Assembly (NCBI GenBank): GCA_037577475.1
Contig: CM075187.1
Coordinates: forward strand, 19,188,810 to 19,252,809
Length of the DNA stretch: 64,000 nt
Reading direction: 5' to 3'
DNA from: Chaunax sp. Z400
Lineage: Eukaryota > Chordata > Actinopteri > Lophiiformes > Chaunacidae
The translations under genes were made by a program, and so were the position numbers. Within the stretch, counting starts at the first letter, position 1. Every line of letters begins with the position of its first letter. Below the pieces are notes generated by a model that made no database searches, was not told where the DNA came from, and saw only the letters and a list, made by a program, of their open reading frames with translations. Shown one piece after another: positions 24,480-35,679 of this stretch.

Positions 24480-25295
24480 TTAAGGTGATCTGAAATTTTG
24501 AGAGATTAATGTTCTATAAAGCTCTAATTGCTTGATTTTGGAAATGACAGATATTGAAAGTCAGATATTGATATGGGTCTATCTTGTATTTAGATTTATT
24601 TTGTGTCCCAAAAGGTGCCTGATTACAAGTTGAACCCAAATAAACCTTGAGATATATGTTGTTTGAAGCAGCCTTATGAGGCGCAGTCATTTGCTTTTTA
24701 TTTTGTGGAATGATTTATACTAATCTGTATCAATGGAAGTCTTTTTCTTGAATGCGCTGCACAAAATGGAATTTTTTGCCTGATCACATGTCAATAAATT
24801 CCACAAGTTTGAGTATAAATTATAGATGTTCCTTTATCCTTCCAAAACACACCACAGCGACAAAGGCAGCACACTGCACCCTCGAGTAAAACATATTTCT
24901 TTGGTCACACTTTGAGTCTCTGAGGCTGAGCAGAGGTTTGAAAGTGGAGCGAGAAAAGGATTCCCAAACAAGCCTTCACAAACAAACCTCTCCCCTCCAG
25001 ACAGCCTCCACCCTGCTTTGAACCACTCATTGAGGGAATAAAATGTTTGTCAGTTTTTGCACCAATGTGACGCGTAGACTCTTGCATTGCTAGATGATGC
25101 TATATCATGGCTGGTGTTTTGTTGAGGGCCCAAGGAAGCACAAAGTGTGAAGTTGTTTCTATGAATGGCCAAGCAAACAGCCCATTCTGAACAATGCATT
25201 GCACTTGTACTTAGAATACATGATAATTGACCAGCCTGGCATATTTGATGTGTTTGGATTGAGAATGGGCTGCTGGGACAATTATAACAATTTTG
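24480..25295. other. No gene recognised
   Basis: One short minus-strand open frame (24905-25087) without a domain. Nothing else recognised. Confidence 0.4.
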
Positions 25296-25990
25296 TGTCA
25301 GGTTTTAGCAATATTAAGGCGAGGACCCAAATGCAGACTAAAGCGAGAGAGACGAGAAATGCAGTTCAGGGGATTTAATAACGAAAGATAAAGATGATGA
25401 ATAAAGGTGCAGCGAATGTCAAACGTCCAGGAACAAAGACTGAAGTCCATGTGACATGAAAAAAACCAATACCATTGTACAATAAATCCAACAATCCAAT
25501 AATAAAGAAACAAGTTCAAATAAAAAGGCAAGGGCAAAATAAGAAAAAAGAGTCCAAAAACAGAAAATCTCTGGGGAAACTGAGAGTTGAAAACATGAGC
25601 AATCACGAGGAATAAAGTGTGAAAAGACATCAAAGAACTGGCAACTGAAGAGGGGAAAATACACAGACTAAATACACTGGGATAACGAGGGAATGACAAA
25701 CAGGTGGCGCGGGGAGGAGGAGACAAACAGTCACAGGTGGAAACAATCAGACAATCACTGGAGGGAAAAGTGTTGCAGGGGAAGACACAAGAAAGGTGCA
25801 ACAATATGCATATAGTTTTATAATATGCAATATAACAATATTTTTTTCTCTTTCTGTTTTGGGTAGATAACTCTGGTCCACACTCCAACACCTAATGCAC
25901 CTTAACGCTGGTTGGCACCCGCCAAAAAACGGGAGAAGAAGAAGAAGAAGAAGAAGGTGCAACAATAAACTCAGGGAATATGAGCTGCCT
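25296..25990 (-). mobile_element. LTR family A, second copy, split by a nested retroposon
   Basis: The reverse complement matches the 7026-7620 element in several ordered blocks: the TCTCCTCCTCCC region, CATTCCCTCGTTATCCCAGT, TGTATTTAGTCTGTGT, then ATTAAATC...CTGAACTGC and CTGCATTTGGGTCC, ending in CCTGACA. The 3' terminus is at 25296. The 5' end is missing or too diverged to find, so the right limit is approximate. The middle differs from the 7-kb copy, suggesting a subfamily or a rearrangement. The 197-codon minus-strand frame inside it is pyrimidine-driven and has no retroviral motif. Confidence 0.7.
25807..25953 (+). mobile_element. Nested short retroposon with (GAA)n tail
   Basis: The insert is flanked by a perfect 14-bp direct repeat, aaggtgcaacaata (25793-25806 and 25954-25967), the kind of target-site duplication made by target-primed reverse transcription. 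It ends on the right in about seven GAA units (25934-25956), as a 3' tail would. The body contains GGTCCACACTCC, CTTAACGCTGGTTGGCACC and CGCCAAAAAACGG. With no coding sequence it is either a SINE or a severely 5'-truncated LINE. It sits inside the LTR copy and therefore inserted after it. Confidence 0.78.
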
Positions 25991-25999
25991 TGGTGGATG

Positions 26000-27465
26000 C
26001 TAGTTAGCAAATGTTAGCATACTAATTCACAAAATTTAGATGATAAATTATGTCCGATAAAACATAGCTTGTTACTATTGTCATTGTATGTTAACAGGCT
26101 GAAGTTATCATTTTGCTCTAAGCTATTCTGTCTGACCTACACCCTCACAGCGAGGCTCATTGGTGTGTAGTTAGGAGTGTGTAGTAGTTTGTGCTATGGT
26201 TTATCTCTGCTGCTGGAAACAAGCAGGAAACGGGCCAAGAAATGCTTTGTCCTCTCTATTTGAAGAAGAATGGAGTTCTCTAGCGAGCCCCATCCCATTT
26301 TATGAGCATATAGCAAACCCAGCCTCTCCATTATAGATCTAAATCACAGGGGCTGAAGAGACTCATTCTCACTCTGGTATTGCCACCGCTCTTATTAACT
26401 AGTGCATCTTCTTCTGGACAGGTGATGCATTAATGCAGTTTCTTTATAACAGAGCAGCCGCACTGGTTGTAAGGAAAAAATTTACTGCTTGTATCTTCTT
26501 ATCACCAGGAAATGAAACGGTACATGAAAGACCTATAGGATTAGAAATTAGTTTTTTAAAGTCTCTTCTTCTTTGATTCACAAAGTCACCAAACACAATT
26601 CAAAAATAAAGGGGAGACAACACAAAGCTCTCAGCCTGTTTGAATATGCTGCTTTTGTTCTTCTCTGAAATTCTTCTTCGGCTGGATGAGTATATATTAG
26701 AAAGTGACAGTCGATCTTTTCAGGGGGAAAATTGTCCATTCTATGTATTTTTCCTGTCATGTCTTTCTTGGCATCTGCTGCATAAAAGCTACTGGAAATA
26801 ATGACTGCAAGTTTGAAAAGTTTATAATGGCAAAAAGGATGCCAAACCATTAAAGGGGCTGTGAAGCGTGTGCAGCCTTGATGGGCTAAATGCCACCCAT
26901 TCGGTGGTTTCATGACTAATAGTACAACAGAGAGGCTTTTAAGATTCTTCTCACACACCCAGTAGTCAAAAACAATTCACACGAACAAACATACCACTTG
27001 TTTTGTTTGGTTGAACTCATTCTGATGTCAACAAAGACCAATACATCGTCTACAAATTTAAAAGCAATTAAATCAACAAAAGACTCACATTTCTTTGCGC
27101 CAATCTAATGCTAATCCTAAACAAAGGGAAAATGACACCTTCATTTTATTGCCAGAATATTAACATGGCTAAGTGTTTCCCATGGATGATTTTTTTGTTT
27201 TTACTCTGCGTTCAACATTTTTAGGGATTCATGGCCAAGTCGCTCCACTCAGATCATTTGTGGATCATTTGTTGAATTACTCAGAGCATCTGTTTTTCCA
27301 ATAAACCAGACAAGGTATGCATCTCAAGCAGCTGCTTCAAACACACCATCACCTTACTGCAAAGTTAAGGAGCCTGGATAACCCTAGAGATGTTGCTGTA
27401 ATTTACATACACAAGCATGTACATGTATCTATAAAGACAGGCCTTCAGTAAAAACACAGCACTGA
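26000..27465. other. No gene recognised
   Basis: The minus-strand frame 26578-26958 is 126 codons, one of the longer non-repeat frames in the window. It has no domain I recognise and no clear splice context, so I leave it as chance. Confidence 0.4.
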
Positions 27466-27469
27466 AGCT

Positions 27470-28085
27470 GCTCTGTTGGTGCTCTGTTGTCAACTGATAC
27501 CATTGATCATTCCATCCTCATAAACAGATTAAATACATGCATTTGGTATCTCAGGAAAAGCCTTAGATTGGTTCATCTCATGTTTGTCAAATTGACATTT
27601 TTTGATTTCTATGGTTAGCCATGTGTTATCTCCCACTCTGCTGACATATGGGTTGCCTTAGGGTTCACTCCTTGGTCATATTCTCTTTTCCTTGAACAGG
27701 CTTCCCCTGAGCCAGATAATCAGATGTTTTAATACAGACGCATCTCTGAGCTACTGACCCCATACACCACTGACCAGTCATCCAATCAGAACCTTCTTAC
27801 TGTACTACGGATCAAACTCAAAACTGAAGGTGACCACTTGTTTGCTGGCCTAGCACCAACACTATGGAACAATCTCCCCACTCCTATTAGATCAGCTGAA
27901 TCTGAGTCTGAAAAAACAACTATTTTTTAAAAATAATTTCATTGACTTCTTTTTGTACTGAATGTTTTGCATGTTTGTATGTGTTTTGACTATGTTGTGC
28001 TGGTGCGCTTTGCTCGTATAATGATTTCTTGTTTTGTAACCTGTGTTAAAAAGATGCTATACAAAGTTTGACTTATTTACTTGCA
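27470..28085 (+). mobile_element. L2/CR1-like LINE remnant with internal deletion
   Basis: The first part (27490-27720) translates, with frameshifts and stops, to a reverse transcriptase piece: DTIDHSILINRL, then GISGKALDWF, then TYGLP and GSLLGHILFS. These correspond to the motif A-to-B stretch of L2/CR1-type enzymes; the YADD region that should follow is missing. The sequence jumps at about 27740-27770 to the C-terminal end (HQNLLTV-like, then APTLWNNLP), and then to a 3' untranslated tail with a degenerate GCTATACAAAGTTTG end. Non-functional. The order and strand of the pieces are consistent with one deleted insertion. Confidence 0.8.
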
Positions 28086-30080
28086 TCATTTATAGAGTCC
28101 ATTAACCCCTATGTCCTGTGGAAGCATCTGCATTTGTTGTGATTCCCTAGTTGGATATTCAGATTTTCCTTTAATTCATTGGTTGCTTACTTTCTACTTA
28201 CTGGCTGAATGCTGCATTAAACTAGTAGAAAGGCACCGAGTAAGATCAATATAAGAAGCAGGGATACGACTTTAAGACTATTCTGTGAGAAACAGTGAGA
28301 AACGGTTTCACTAAACACAATCTCTCTGCTCAAAGTGAATCACCTCATCACTCACTTTGATTTATCATTTCAGATTCAGTGTTTTGCACAGTGAGACATT
28401 TTCTCTGCCTTTGGTTTGTCTGAATGCCAAGCATGTCCTCTGAGGAGATAATCCTATCACTTCACAAAAAGTACTAAACACTTAAAACATGTGGACTTAC
28501 TCATTCTGAGCTCTTGCTCAGCAATAGGAAAGTTTCCTCTGCCAAAGGATGTTTCATACATCAGAGTCTTAACATCTTCTTGGCAGTATATATATAACGA
28601 GCTTATGAAAGGCCCCCTGTATAGGCTTCAATGCTAAATCAGGTCTAAGAACACACATCAGTAGAGAACACAGTGACCCGATCAAGCGTAAATATGTCAT
28701 AGTAAAGCACATTCCCCTCTCAGAATGGCCGCCAAACACAAGAGTAACCGTCTTCTTGCCCTCAGTTGTGACTGACAGTGCACATCCTCTAAACGCTGTG
28801 AGTGGAGCTTTGAGGGCACAAAACTGGATAAATCCTGTCTCTGTACTCCCTGTCGCTCCGGGCGAGTGGAGGTATTTTCTTGGAGGAGTGTTCAGGCCTC
28901 TGTCACAATGCATTCTGGGGGTGATAGTGAGTCACGAATGTGTGGAAGTGGTGATAGAGACGGCGAACAGCTTTCTTAATGTCAGCCATAATACTCGGGC
29001 AGACATGTAAGGCTTAATCAAGTGTGGCACTTCCCAAAGCAACAAAAGGAACAAGGACTCTCAGCTCATATTTCCATCATTATACATTTATTTTGGTGCT
29101 GCTGAGCTGCCCAAAATCGGGTTTAACAGCCTTCAGCTGCTCTTCTTTTTGTCGTTTCTGTTTTATTTGACCGAGAGATATACTTTAATCTCATATTTTC
29201 GAGGATAAAAAACATTGAAAGCCAAAGACAATACCTCGGTGAGCAAGAAAGACCCTTCCAATGTGATCTAAAGCCTGTGGGTATGACCTTCCGCCCTGCT
29301 GAGCATGAGAGTGAAAACCTAACCAAGCATGAAGAGACTGTCTTGTCCACTCACAGACTGACACATTGCTGATTCATAAAGAGCCTTGTGTTTTTTTTTT
29401 CCCTTTGTATCTTCAGGTTTGAATGCTCAACATGACAACAAGCACTTTAAGGATAGAAAGGAAATTTTACCATTTTAAGACAAGCAGTCAAAGAACAAAG
29501 AGAGGTGATTGTGAAAGTAGATTTTTTTTTATAAGGTGCTGGTTGGGTCCATTTCTGCCTCCAAAGGTCAAGATTCTCTCTCATGGTTTGTTTTTTGATT
29601 CATTATATAAGAAACACACATTTATACAGGGAGACAGAGCAGACTGGATTCTGGAGGAGGTACAGCTGAATCTCTGTGTGCATAATGTTGAAATCTATAA
29701 GCAGTGGTAAACAACCAAAACTCAGAAAAGAGCAGCTTCTGTGGTGGAGGAAGCGAAGGGGGCGGAGGGTGTGACTTCAATGAGCCCACCTCTCTCTCGT
29801 TACAAAGTGGCCCGCCTTGGGCTTGACTGAGGTTTGAGCAGATTATTGGTAAAATCCATGGTGCTGACCATCTTTCTGAAATAGCCTGTGTGCTGCCTAG
29901 ACTCTGATTAATGATATGTATAATAACTATAGAGGGTACTCAAACAAATTTACGAATCTTACTATGCCATCAACCTCCTATTCTGCTTCTGACTGGCTTG
30001 AAATGACTATGACATTTCTCATGTCGCCCCTCACTGAAAGTTATCCAGCTATCTATCATTGGCGGAGGTTATTAATGAGT
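28086..30080. other. No gene recognised
   Basis: Open frames at 28569-28913 minus and 28756-29010 plus are antisense to each other. The region 28680-28950 is less AT-rich than its neighbours. Nothing is recognised. Confidence 0.4.
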
Positions 30081-30084
30081 TCAT

Positions 30085-30135
30085 GGCGATTTATCCCTTT
30101 ATTAGTCCCACAGTGGGGAAATTTACATTTCAGAT
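30085..30135 (-). mobile_element. Short LINE 3'-end fragment
   Basis: CCCTTTATTAGTCCCACAGT followed by GGGGAAATTTACAT is the reverse complement of a fish LINE tail ending AAATTTCCCCACTGTGGGAC, then AATAAAGG, recalled from memory. Only about 50 bases are left. Confidence 0.5.
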
Positions 30136-30139
30136 TTGT

Positions 30140-32435
30140 CTGAAATAGTCAACCTCACTTGTGATACACAATTCTCTCACTTCGCTCTTTTGTGGATCTT
30201 TCTTGTATCTCCATGGAGCCTGTAGTCTTTAAAGGGGACCAGCTACAGGTCCCCACCCCCTCAGCAACATCTGCTATGAGCCTGAGCAACTTACTGTTAG
30301 GGACTCAGATAATAATAATTCCTTCAGAATATATGTCGACATTGGCTCTGATTTCATAGCCAAGATAGCAGAGTTGGTCAGCTGGTCCACCTCACTGCTC
30401 TTTACAAATATTGGATCGATTGCCATTTAATTTAATACAGCCATTCATGATCCCAATTTACACAACATCCAAACTTTTTATCCCCCTGCATATAATGCAG
30501 AGGGATTCAGGCTCTTGTTAATCTGGGCTTTAATTGTGGATAGATCTCCTGCCTTGACAGACTAACATGCATTAGGAGACATGCCTTGCCCAGACCAATA
30601 TGGAGGGCATGTTGACACATCGCTCCAGTAGTGGATTGTGGATAAGTACAGGCCGACAGAACCAGCAGCATGGCTAAATACTCTGTCTGTCTATCTTAAC
30701 AGTTGATCAAAGTGTTCATAATCCTCGGTGTGGTTTTCAGGGGTCAGAACATTCTCATTTATTAGCCATTTATTCTATCCTCAAGATTTTTTTTCCACGG
30801 ATTACTCCAGCAGTCACCGGAAAAGATCCCGGATAAAACTGAATTGAACTGTTGGCTTCTGACTGAAGATTAAAATGAATGACATATCCTGTCAGTCTGG
30901 AGTGTTTTCCAGCTGGTGGAGCTTTGAGCTCTCTGCGAAGAAAGAAATATTAACACATGAAATGTCTTAAATCCAAATGTTTGATCCGTTCAGAAACGTC
31001 CCATACAGTATGACCCACCAGAGCCCAGATTTGTAAGACTCTAATTACTGACATGTGAGAAAATGGATCCAGATGTAGAATATTTTTTTGCTTAATGCTC
31101 TCCTTTTAAAATATGATTGACATGTGCTCCAGACATCTCATTCATCAGCTACTTTGGCTACTTTGTGTTTTAGCTGTTAGAAGGGGAAAGATAAGCTCAA
31201 GTTCATCATTGGAGTTTCCATGATGATCTACTGTATGTCAGTCCTGTAGCACCATAACAATCATATGAATATAATCAGCTTAAGAAATCCCAGCATTACA
31301 TCTTATTTCTTCAGCACACACACTTTGGATTGCCCCTTCACGTCGTACTGCCACACTGACCGACTTAAACAGAAACAGGTGACAACAAGAGAATGGATAT
31401 TTTTCTAGGAGTGGAGCTCCTCATTTACTCTGTTCCCCTTGTTTTTGTCTCCACACATCATCACTTCTTCTGAGTTGAGCATGAGAATAATAATTTATTT
31501 GCGTTTGAGTATGGAGCTACAGTCAGGGGGAACTCATGAATTGGACACAATTAGAAATATGATCAAAGACAACACACAGTAACAACCGTTGTGTCTTGTA
31601 TTAATCACTGTTTGCTCATTATTCTTGGTAAGCACAGGATGTCAAGTGTTTATGAGGGGGGAAAAAACCTAAAGGGCTCAAAATGAGATTCCACTTAAAG
31701 AAAGTGTGTCACATTCAAGGGTTGCCTTTCAAGCGTGTCAATTCTAATTTAAAGTGGCAGGACAGCTATTTTATTTTTGATTCAATTGATCTTCAGAGCA
31801 TTTCAGATGGAAATATGGTACATTTTACTCTTCCACATTTAACTTTGGTTACAGATTCAGATCAATAATACAAAATATAAACTCAGTCAATCCATTGCTT
31901 CACACTGGGACCCTTACTGTGAGGACAGCTGGAAATGAGAATTTTAAGAATTTTGAATGAATGTTTTGATAATCTCTTCACGTCCTGACAGTAATCAATA
32001 AATCAACGTCATAAGGTTTTTCCTTACATGAAAGACGTGAGGTAGCTGCATACAGATAATGATGACTAATGCTCCGTCACACCTGAGCCAAAGAAAGCGT
32101 GTCACTGCATTAAATGCTGGGCTGGCATTTCAGTCTGAGGTACATTCATGACACCATTTTCCCTGCGTTTTTATGATTGTGCATTGAACAGATGGGTTTA
32201 TTTATTTATGTATGACACTAAAAAGCCAGCTGATTTTGTTGAATGTGGCAAACTCGACACTCACACGTCTTCCAGATGGAGCTACGGGGCTGTCAGTGTA
32301 GTCAGGCAGTGCATGTTCATGTGTTTTGGAAGAGTGGCTCTGGAGGGAGGCCTGAAAGGAGGGGGTGGCATTTTTTCAAACTCTATCTGTTGTGCCATGT
32401 CTATTACCTTTTCTACAACAAACGTTTGTGTAGAT
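30140..32435. other. No gene recognised
   Basis: Short open frames only (31683-31868 plus, 32148-32444 plus). Nothing with a known domain. Confidence 0.4.
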
Positions 32436-32439
32436 GCTG

Positions 32440-32770
32440 TGTGACACTTTGGTATGCTCATACACCTCCTCAGTGCCAGTTACACTATTAGTTTGTAACA
32501 GTGCTCCCAGTCTTCTATTTAAGTTTTCTTGGATTTTGACTTTTGCCTGTCTGTTTGTTTGTGTTTTGCATTTTGGATTTTTGTGTAACCTGTGTACCGA
32601 TTACCTGCCTGTGTTTGGATTCTGAACCTGCCTTGTCCTTTTGGATACTGTAGCCTGCTTTGGGCCTTTCATGTTTTTGAACCTGGACTGTTTATTGGCT
32701 ATTGATTATTAAATCTCTGAACTGCACCCTTTGTGTCTCTGCCCCCCATGTCTGCTATTGGGTGCTCACA
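32440..32770 (+). repeat. LTR-like 3' end, distinct from family A
   Basis: The segment ends with ATTAAATCTCTGAACTGCAC, a layout close to the 3' end of the 7026-7620 element, and with GTGCTCACA. The upstream part is GT/T-rich on the plus strand but does not align with family A. I found no target-site duplication, so the limits and the LTR assignment are tentative. Confidence 0.4.
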
Positions 32771-32989
32771 TTTAAATATCAATAAAATAGTGTGCATGAA
32801 ATACTCAGGATCTCCCACCACAGGTCCATTTCATTGAAGAAAGACAAAAGACTATCGTTGAATTGATAATAATTGAGGGACACACAGGTATGATCCTATG
32901 GCGCCTGGTCCCTCTTCCAGAAAGTAACTTAGGTGTTTACTAGTATTTAGCAACATTATCCTTAGTCAAGTATTATCATGCAAAATGTC

Positions 32990-33195
32990 AGTCAAAAGAC
33001 TAAGTACAAGTATGTCCAATTGGACTTAGACTTTTCTGTATACTTGTCAGTATAAGCCAAGTATACTTGAGTATAATTTTGTTAAGTATATCTCTGGTAA
33101 GTACATAAAAAGTAGACTGAAAGTGTACTCTTATTTTAGGTTAAAAGAAGTATACTAATAGTACACTTAATAGTACTTTTTTTAGTACACTTTTT
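32990..33195. repeat. Cluster of AGTATACT / AGTACACT motifs
   Basis: Palindromic or near-palindromic words such as AAGTATACTT, GTATACTTG, AGTACACTT and TAGTACACTT occur about ten times in 200 bases, on both strands by self-complementarity. Clusters like this are seen inside non-autonomous DNA transposons of fish. Its outer ends were not found. Confidence 0.6.
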
Positions 33196-33199
33196 TTGT

Positions 33200-34180
33200 A
33201 AGGAAATTTACAAAAAACATCCTCAGTGCAACCTAACCTCCATCAAATTATGTTCATATACAAGAAATGTATACATAAATATGTTTTGCAGGTAACATAA
33301 TGCTGTTTAACACTGTACACCTCATTGAAGAGGGACATAGAGCAGGAAGGATAGTTGGATGGAGGCACAAAGACACAGGATGAGAGGACGTTAATATCCT
33401 TTATCATGCTTAAACTTTCTCTAACCTTAATTACTTTAAACATAGCGGTTGCAGAAAACATTCATGAGTCATATTAGTTGCTCAGGCATGAGGATTTCCT
33501 ATTTTGAAACTACTAGTCCTTAGCTACTTAGTGAACTTTATGACCTTACCAAGTATTAATTGTTGTGTCATGACCTGAAAATTAATATATGAGAGCGGCA
33601 TAGCTTGTGAGAAATGTTTGCGTGCCTAAACTCTATTTGCACACATTATTGGCATCTGATGCTTGATCTCCTCTCAGACAAAATGATGCTGCCAGGACAC
33701 CCTGACCAGCCAGACTAATGTGTGAGCAACACGCCATCTTCAACATATCATTCTGGCAACCATGACATGTTTGGTCAGACATCAATCTTTCTGTTCCCTT
33801 AATGTAGAAATAGAGGTCATGGCTTTTGATGTAATATGCAACCTGTCTGCGCTTCTAAGATGGAAGTCTAGCTCGACTTCAAGGTAGACTGCCTGGCTAA
33901 ATTTAGGAGCTGTAATTCATTCATCACCCAGTTAGTGAATGCACCAGAGATGCCAATTTTTCTTCCTGGGTGTTAAATCTGTCCTTCAGGGTCTCTGCCT
34001 ATGACTTTGAAACAGTCTGTTGAACAAGGAGCTGCCACTGTGTGCCTGCACTGTATCCTACAGATTCTGTCATCGCATTAGATCTATTGTAATAAAAACA
34101 ATCTCGCAATGAGCAGAAAAAAAACAGATTTCACTTGATTTCCTTTCAGTACAGTCCCAAAGCTGTTTTCCCTTTTAGTT
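33200..34180. other. No gene recognised
   Basis: One minus-strand open frame (33243-33461) without a domain. Nothing else recognised. Confidence 0.4.
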
Positions 34181-34185
34181 TGCAG

Positions 34186-34410
34186 GATTTGCAGCCTGCC
34201 AACACGTTTTGCAGTGTGTGCATGTATTATGATGCCAGTGTGTAAAGACCAAACATTGAATTCAGGGTCAATGCTGGGTATCGATCTGAGGTGGGGTAAG
34301 GAAAGAGCTTATTGCTGTTGTAAATCAACAATGGAATTGAGAAAAATCAATGCTAAAGCTCTTTACATTGACCCTTCACTTAGTAAATCCCTGTCATATG
34401 GGAAACACAG
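34186..34410 (+). other. Speculative coding exon (weak)
   Basis: A good acceptor (pyrimidine-rich TTTTCCCTTTTAG then TTTGCAG) and a donor CACAG|GTGAGC bound 225 bases that are open in one frame. The predicted product includes VCACIMMPVC and a CCC run. I know no matching family. The stop codon follows directly after the donor, so the exon would have to be spliced to make sense. Chance is a real alternative. Confidence 0.13.
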
Positions 34411-34419
34411 GTGAGCGCT

Positions 34420-35560
34420 GCATTAAATCACAGACAAAAGTATGTCATCAATGAAACAAACATCAGCTCTGGGAGAGGAATGTGAGACGCCAGTGTGAGG
34501 GGAGAATTTGGTGGCCGTGTGTCACAAATGAAGGCAGGTGGAGACGAACAAAGCAGACATCATTACTGGAAAACTTTCCATCATAAATTTAGGTCTCCAA
34601 CGTGGCCAATTAATCAACGGCAGAGAGAGAAGCGCACCCTTTGGATAACAAAGTTATATTAAATTTTCTGCTTAGCTTGGGAAATATTAAATAGGCATGC
34701 GTTTTAACAATTTGACTTATGAAAATAGAGAAAAATCCAGTCTCTTTGAAGGATAGGTCACCCAAAAATTCACCCAGGCTGCCCCGGCTTCACATTATAT
34801 TACAAATCCATAGAGCTTGTTAAAAAAGCTCACCCCATGTATAAGTCCACCAATTCTTGTCAAAGAAGGCACCAGCGGCACTTTGATTTATTCCATCCAC
34901 TGAGCAGGATTGGCCAGTGGTGGGGATGTAGGAGACGAGCAGCAGCAGCCCCTGAGGAATGTATTACTCAGTGCTGTAATTGTTGCAGTGATAATCATCT
35001 GTGGCAGAAACTACTGGGAGGCACTTGGGGCCTATTTGGTCAGCACACACATTCAAATTAATGACCTTGGTAGGAGAGGAGGAGGAGGTGAAGGGGCAGG
35101 GAGATCATAACCAACCTCCTCTCGTTGGTGGTGACCAGGTTGAGGAGTGTGATGGCTTGGATGGAACCATTGGACTTGATTTAAATGATAAATCAATGTA
35201 TGGCAGATGAGTCTCACCTTAAGTTTAGAATGAAGGATTACTCACTTTCCTCTCTGGCATCACTCTCACTATAAATTAGTAATTTATACATTTATGTAGC
35301 ATTTCTTACCAAATACTGTTCAAGAAACCAAAGACACCAAAAGTAGTTTCTTTTGAATAAAATAAATATTCAAATTTCTGGATTAGAAAAGAAGACAGTT
35401 ATTCATCCAACATTCTCATTCACTTTCAGACTCCTGGTCCTTTCCAAACAATCACTCTAATAGAGCTGTCCATTAAAGTTACTGCTGTTACTTATCTCTA
35501 CCTGCAGCTCATCAAATCTACGCTAAGCAACGTTGCAGGAGTGGAGTTCTAAACGGCAGC
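34420..35560. other. No gene recognised
   Basis: Near 34755 the words GATAGGTCACCCAAAAATTC resemble the start of a common fish DNA repeat, but too little remains to define one. Three overlapping frames at 34837-35210 have no known domain. Confidence 0.35.
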
Positions 35561-35569
35561 AGCATTAAA

Positions 35570-35645
35570 AAATTAGTACATTGTCTAAAGTACTATTGTA
35601 TTTACATTTCAAATATTATACTTTTTGTTACTTTGAGTAAAGGTC
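35570..35645 (+). repeat. GTACTTAAGTA-family dispersed repeat, copy 4
   Basis: A short piece with AAAGTACTATTGTATTTACA and TGTTACTTTGAGTAAAGG, matching the tail region of the same family as copies 1 to 3. Confidence 0.4.
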
Positions 35646-35679
35646 TGGGTCTCTTAAGGGATCTTACGAGAATATGGTT

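Noticed and set aside
25298..25891. 197-codon minus-strand open frame
   Set aside because: It lies inside the LTR family A copy and the nested insert. Its Phe/Ser/Leu/Cys-rich product follows from the pyrimidine bias of that repeat.
26578..26958. 126-codon minus-strand frame outside recognised repeats
   Set aside because: No recognisable domain, no convincing splice sites, and a length that is possible by chance in 64 kb. Left as unsupported.
32440..32770. Third copy of LTR family A
   Set aside because: Only the 3' end layout is similar. The upstream part does not align and no target duplication was found, so it is listed as a separate LTR-like piece.
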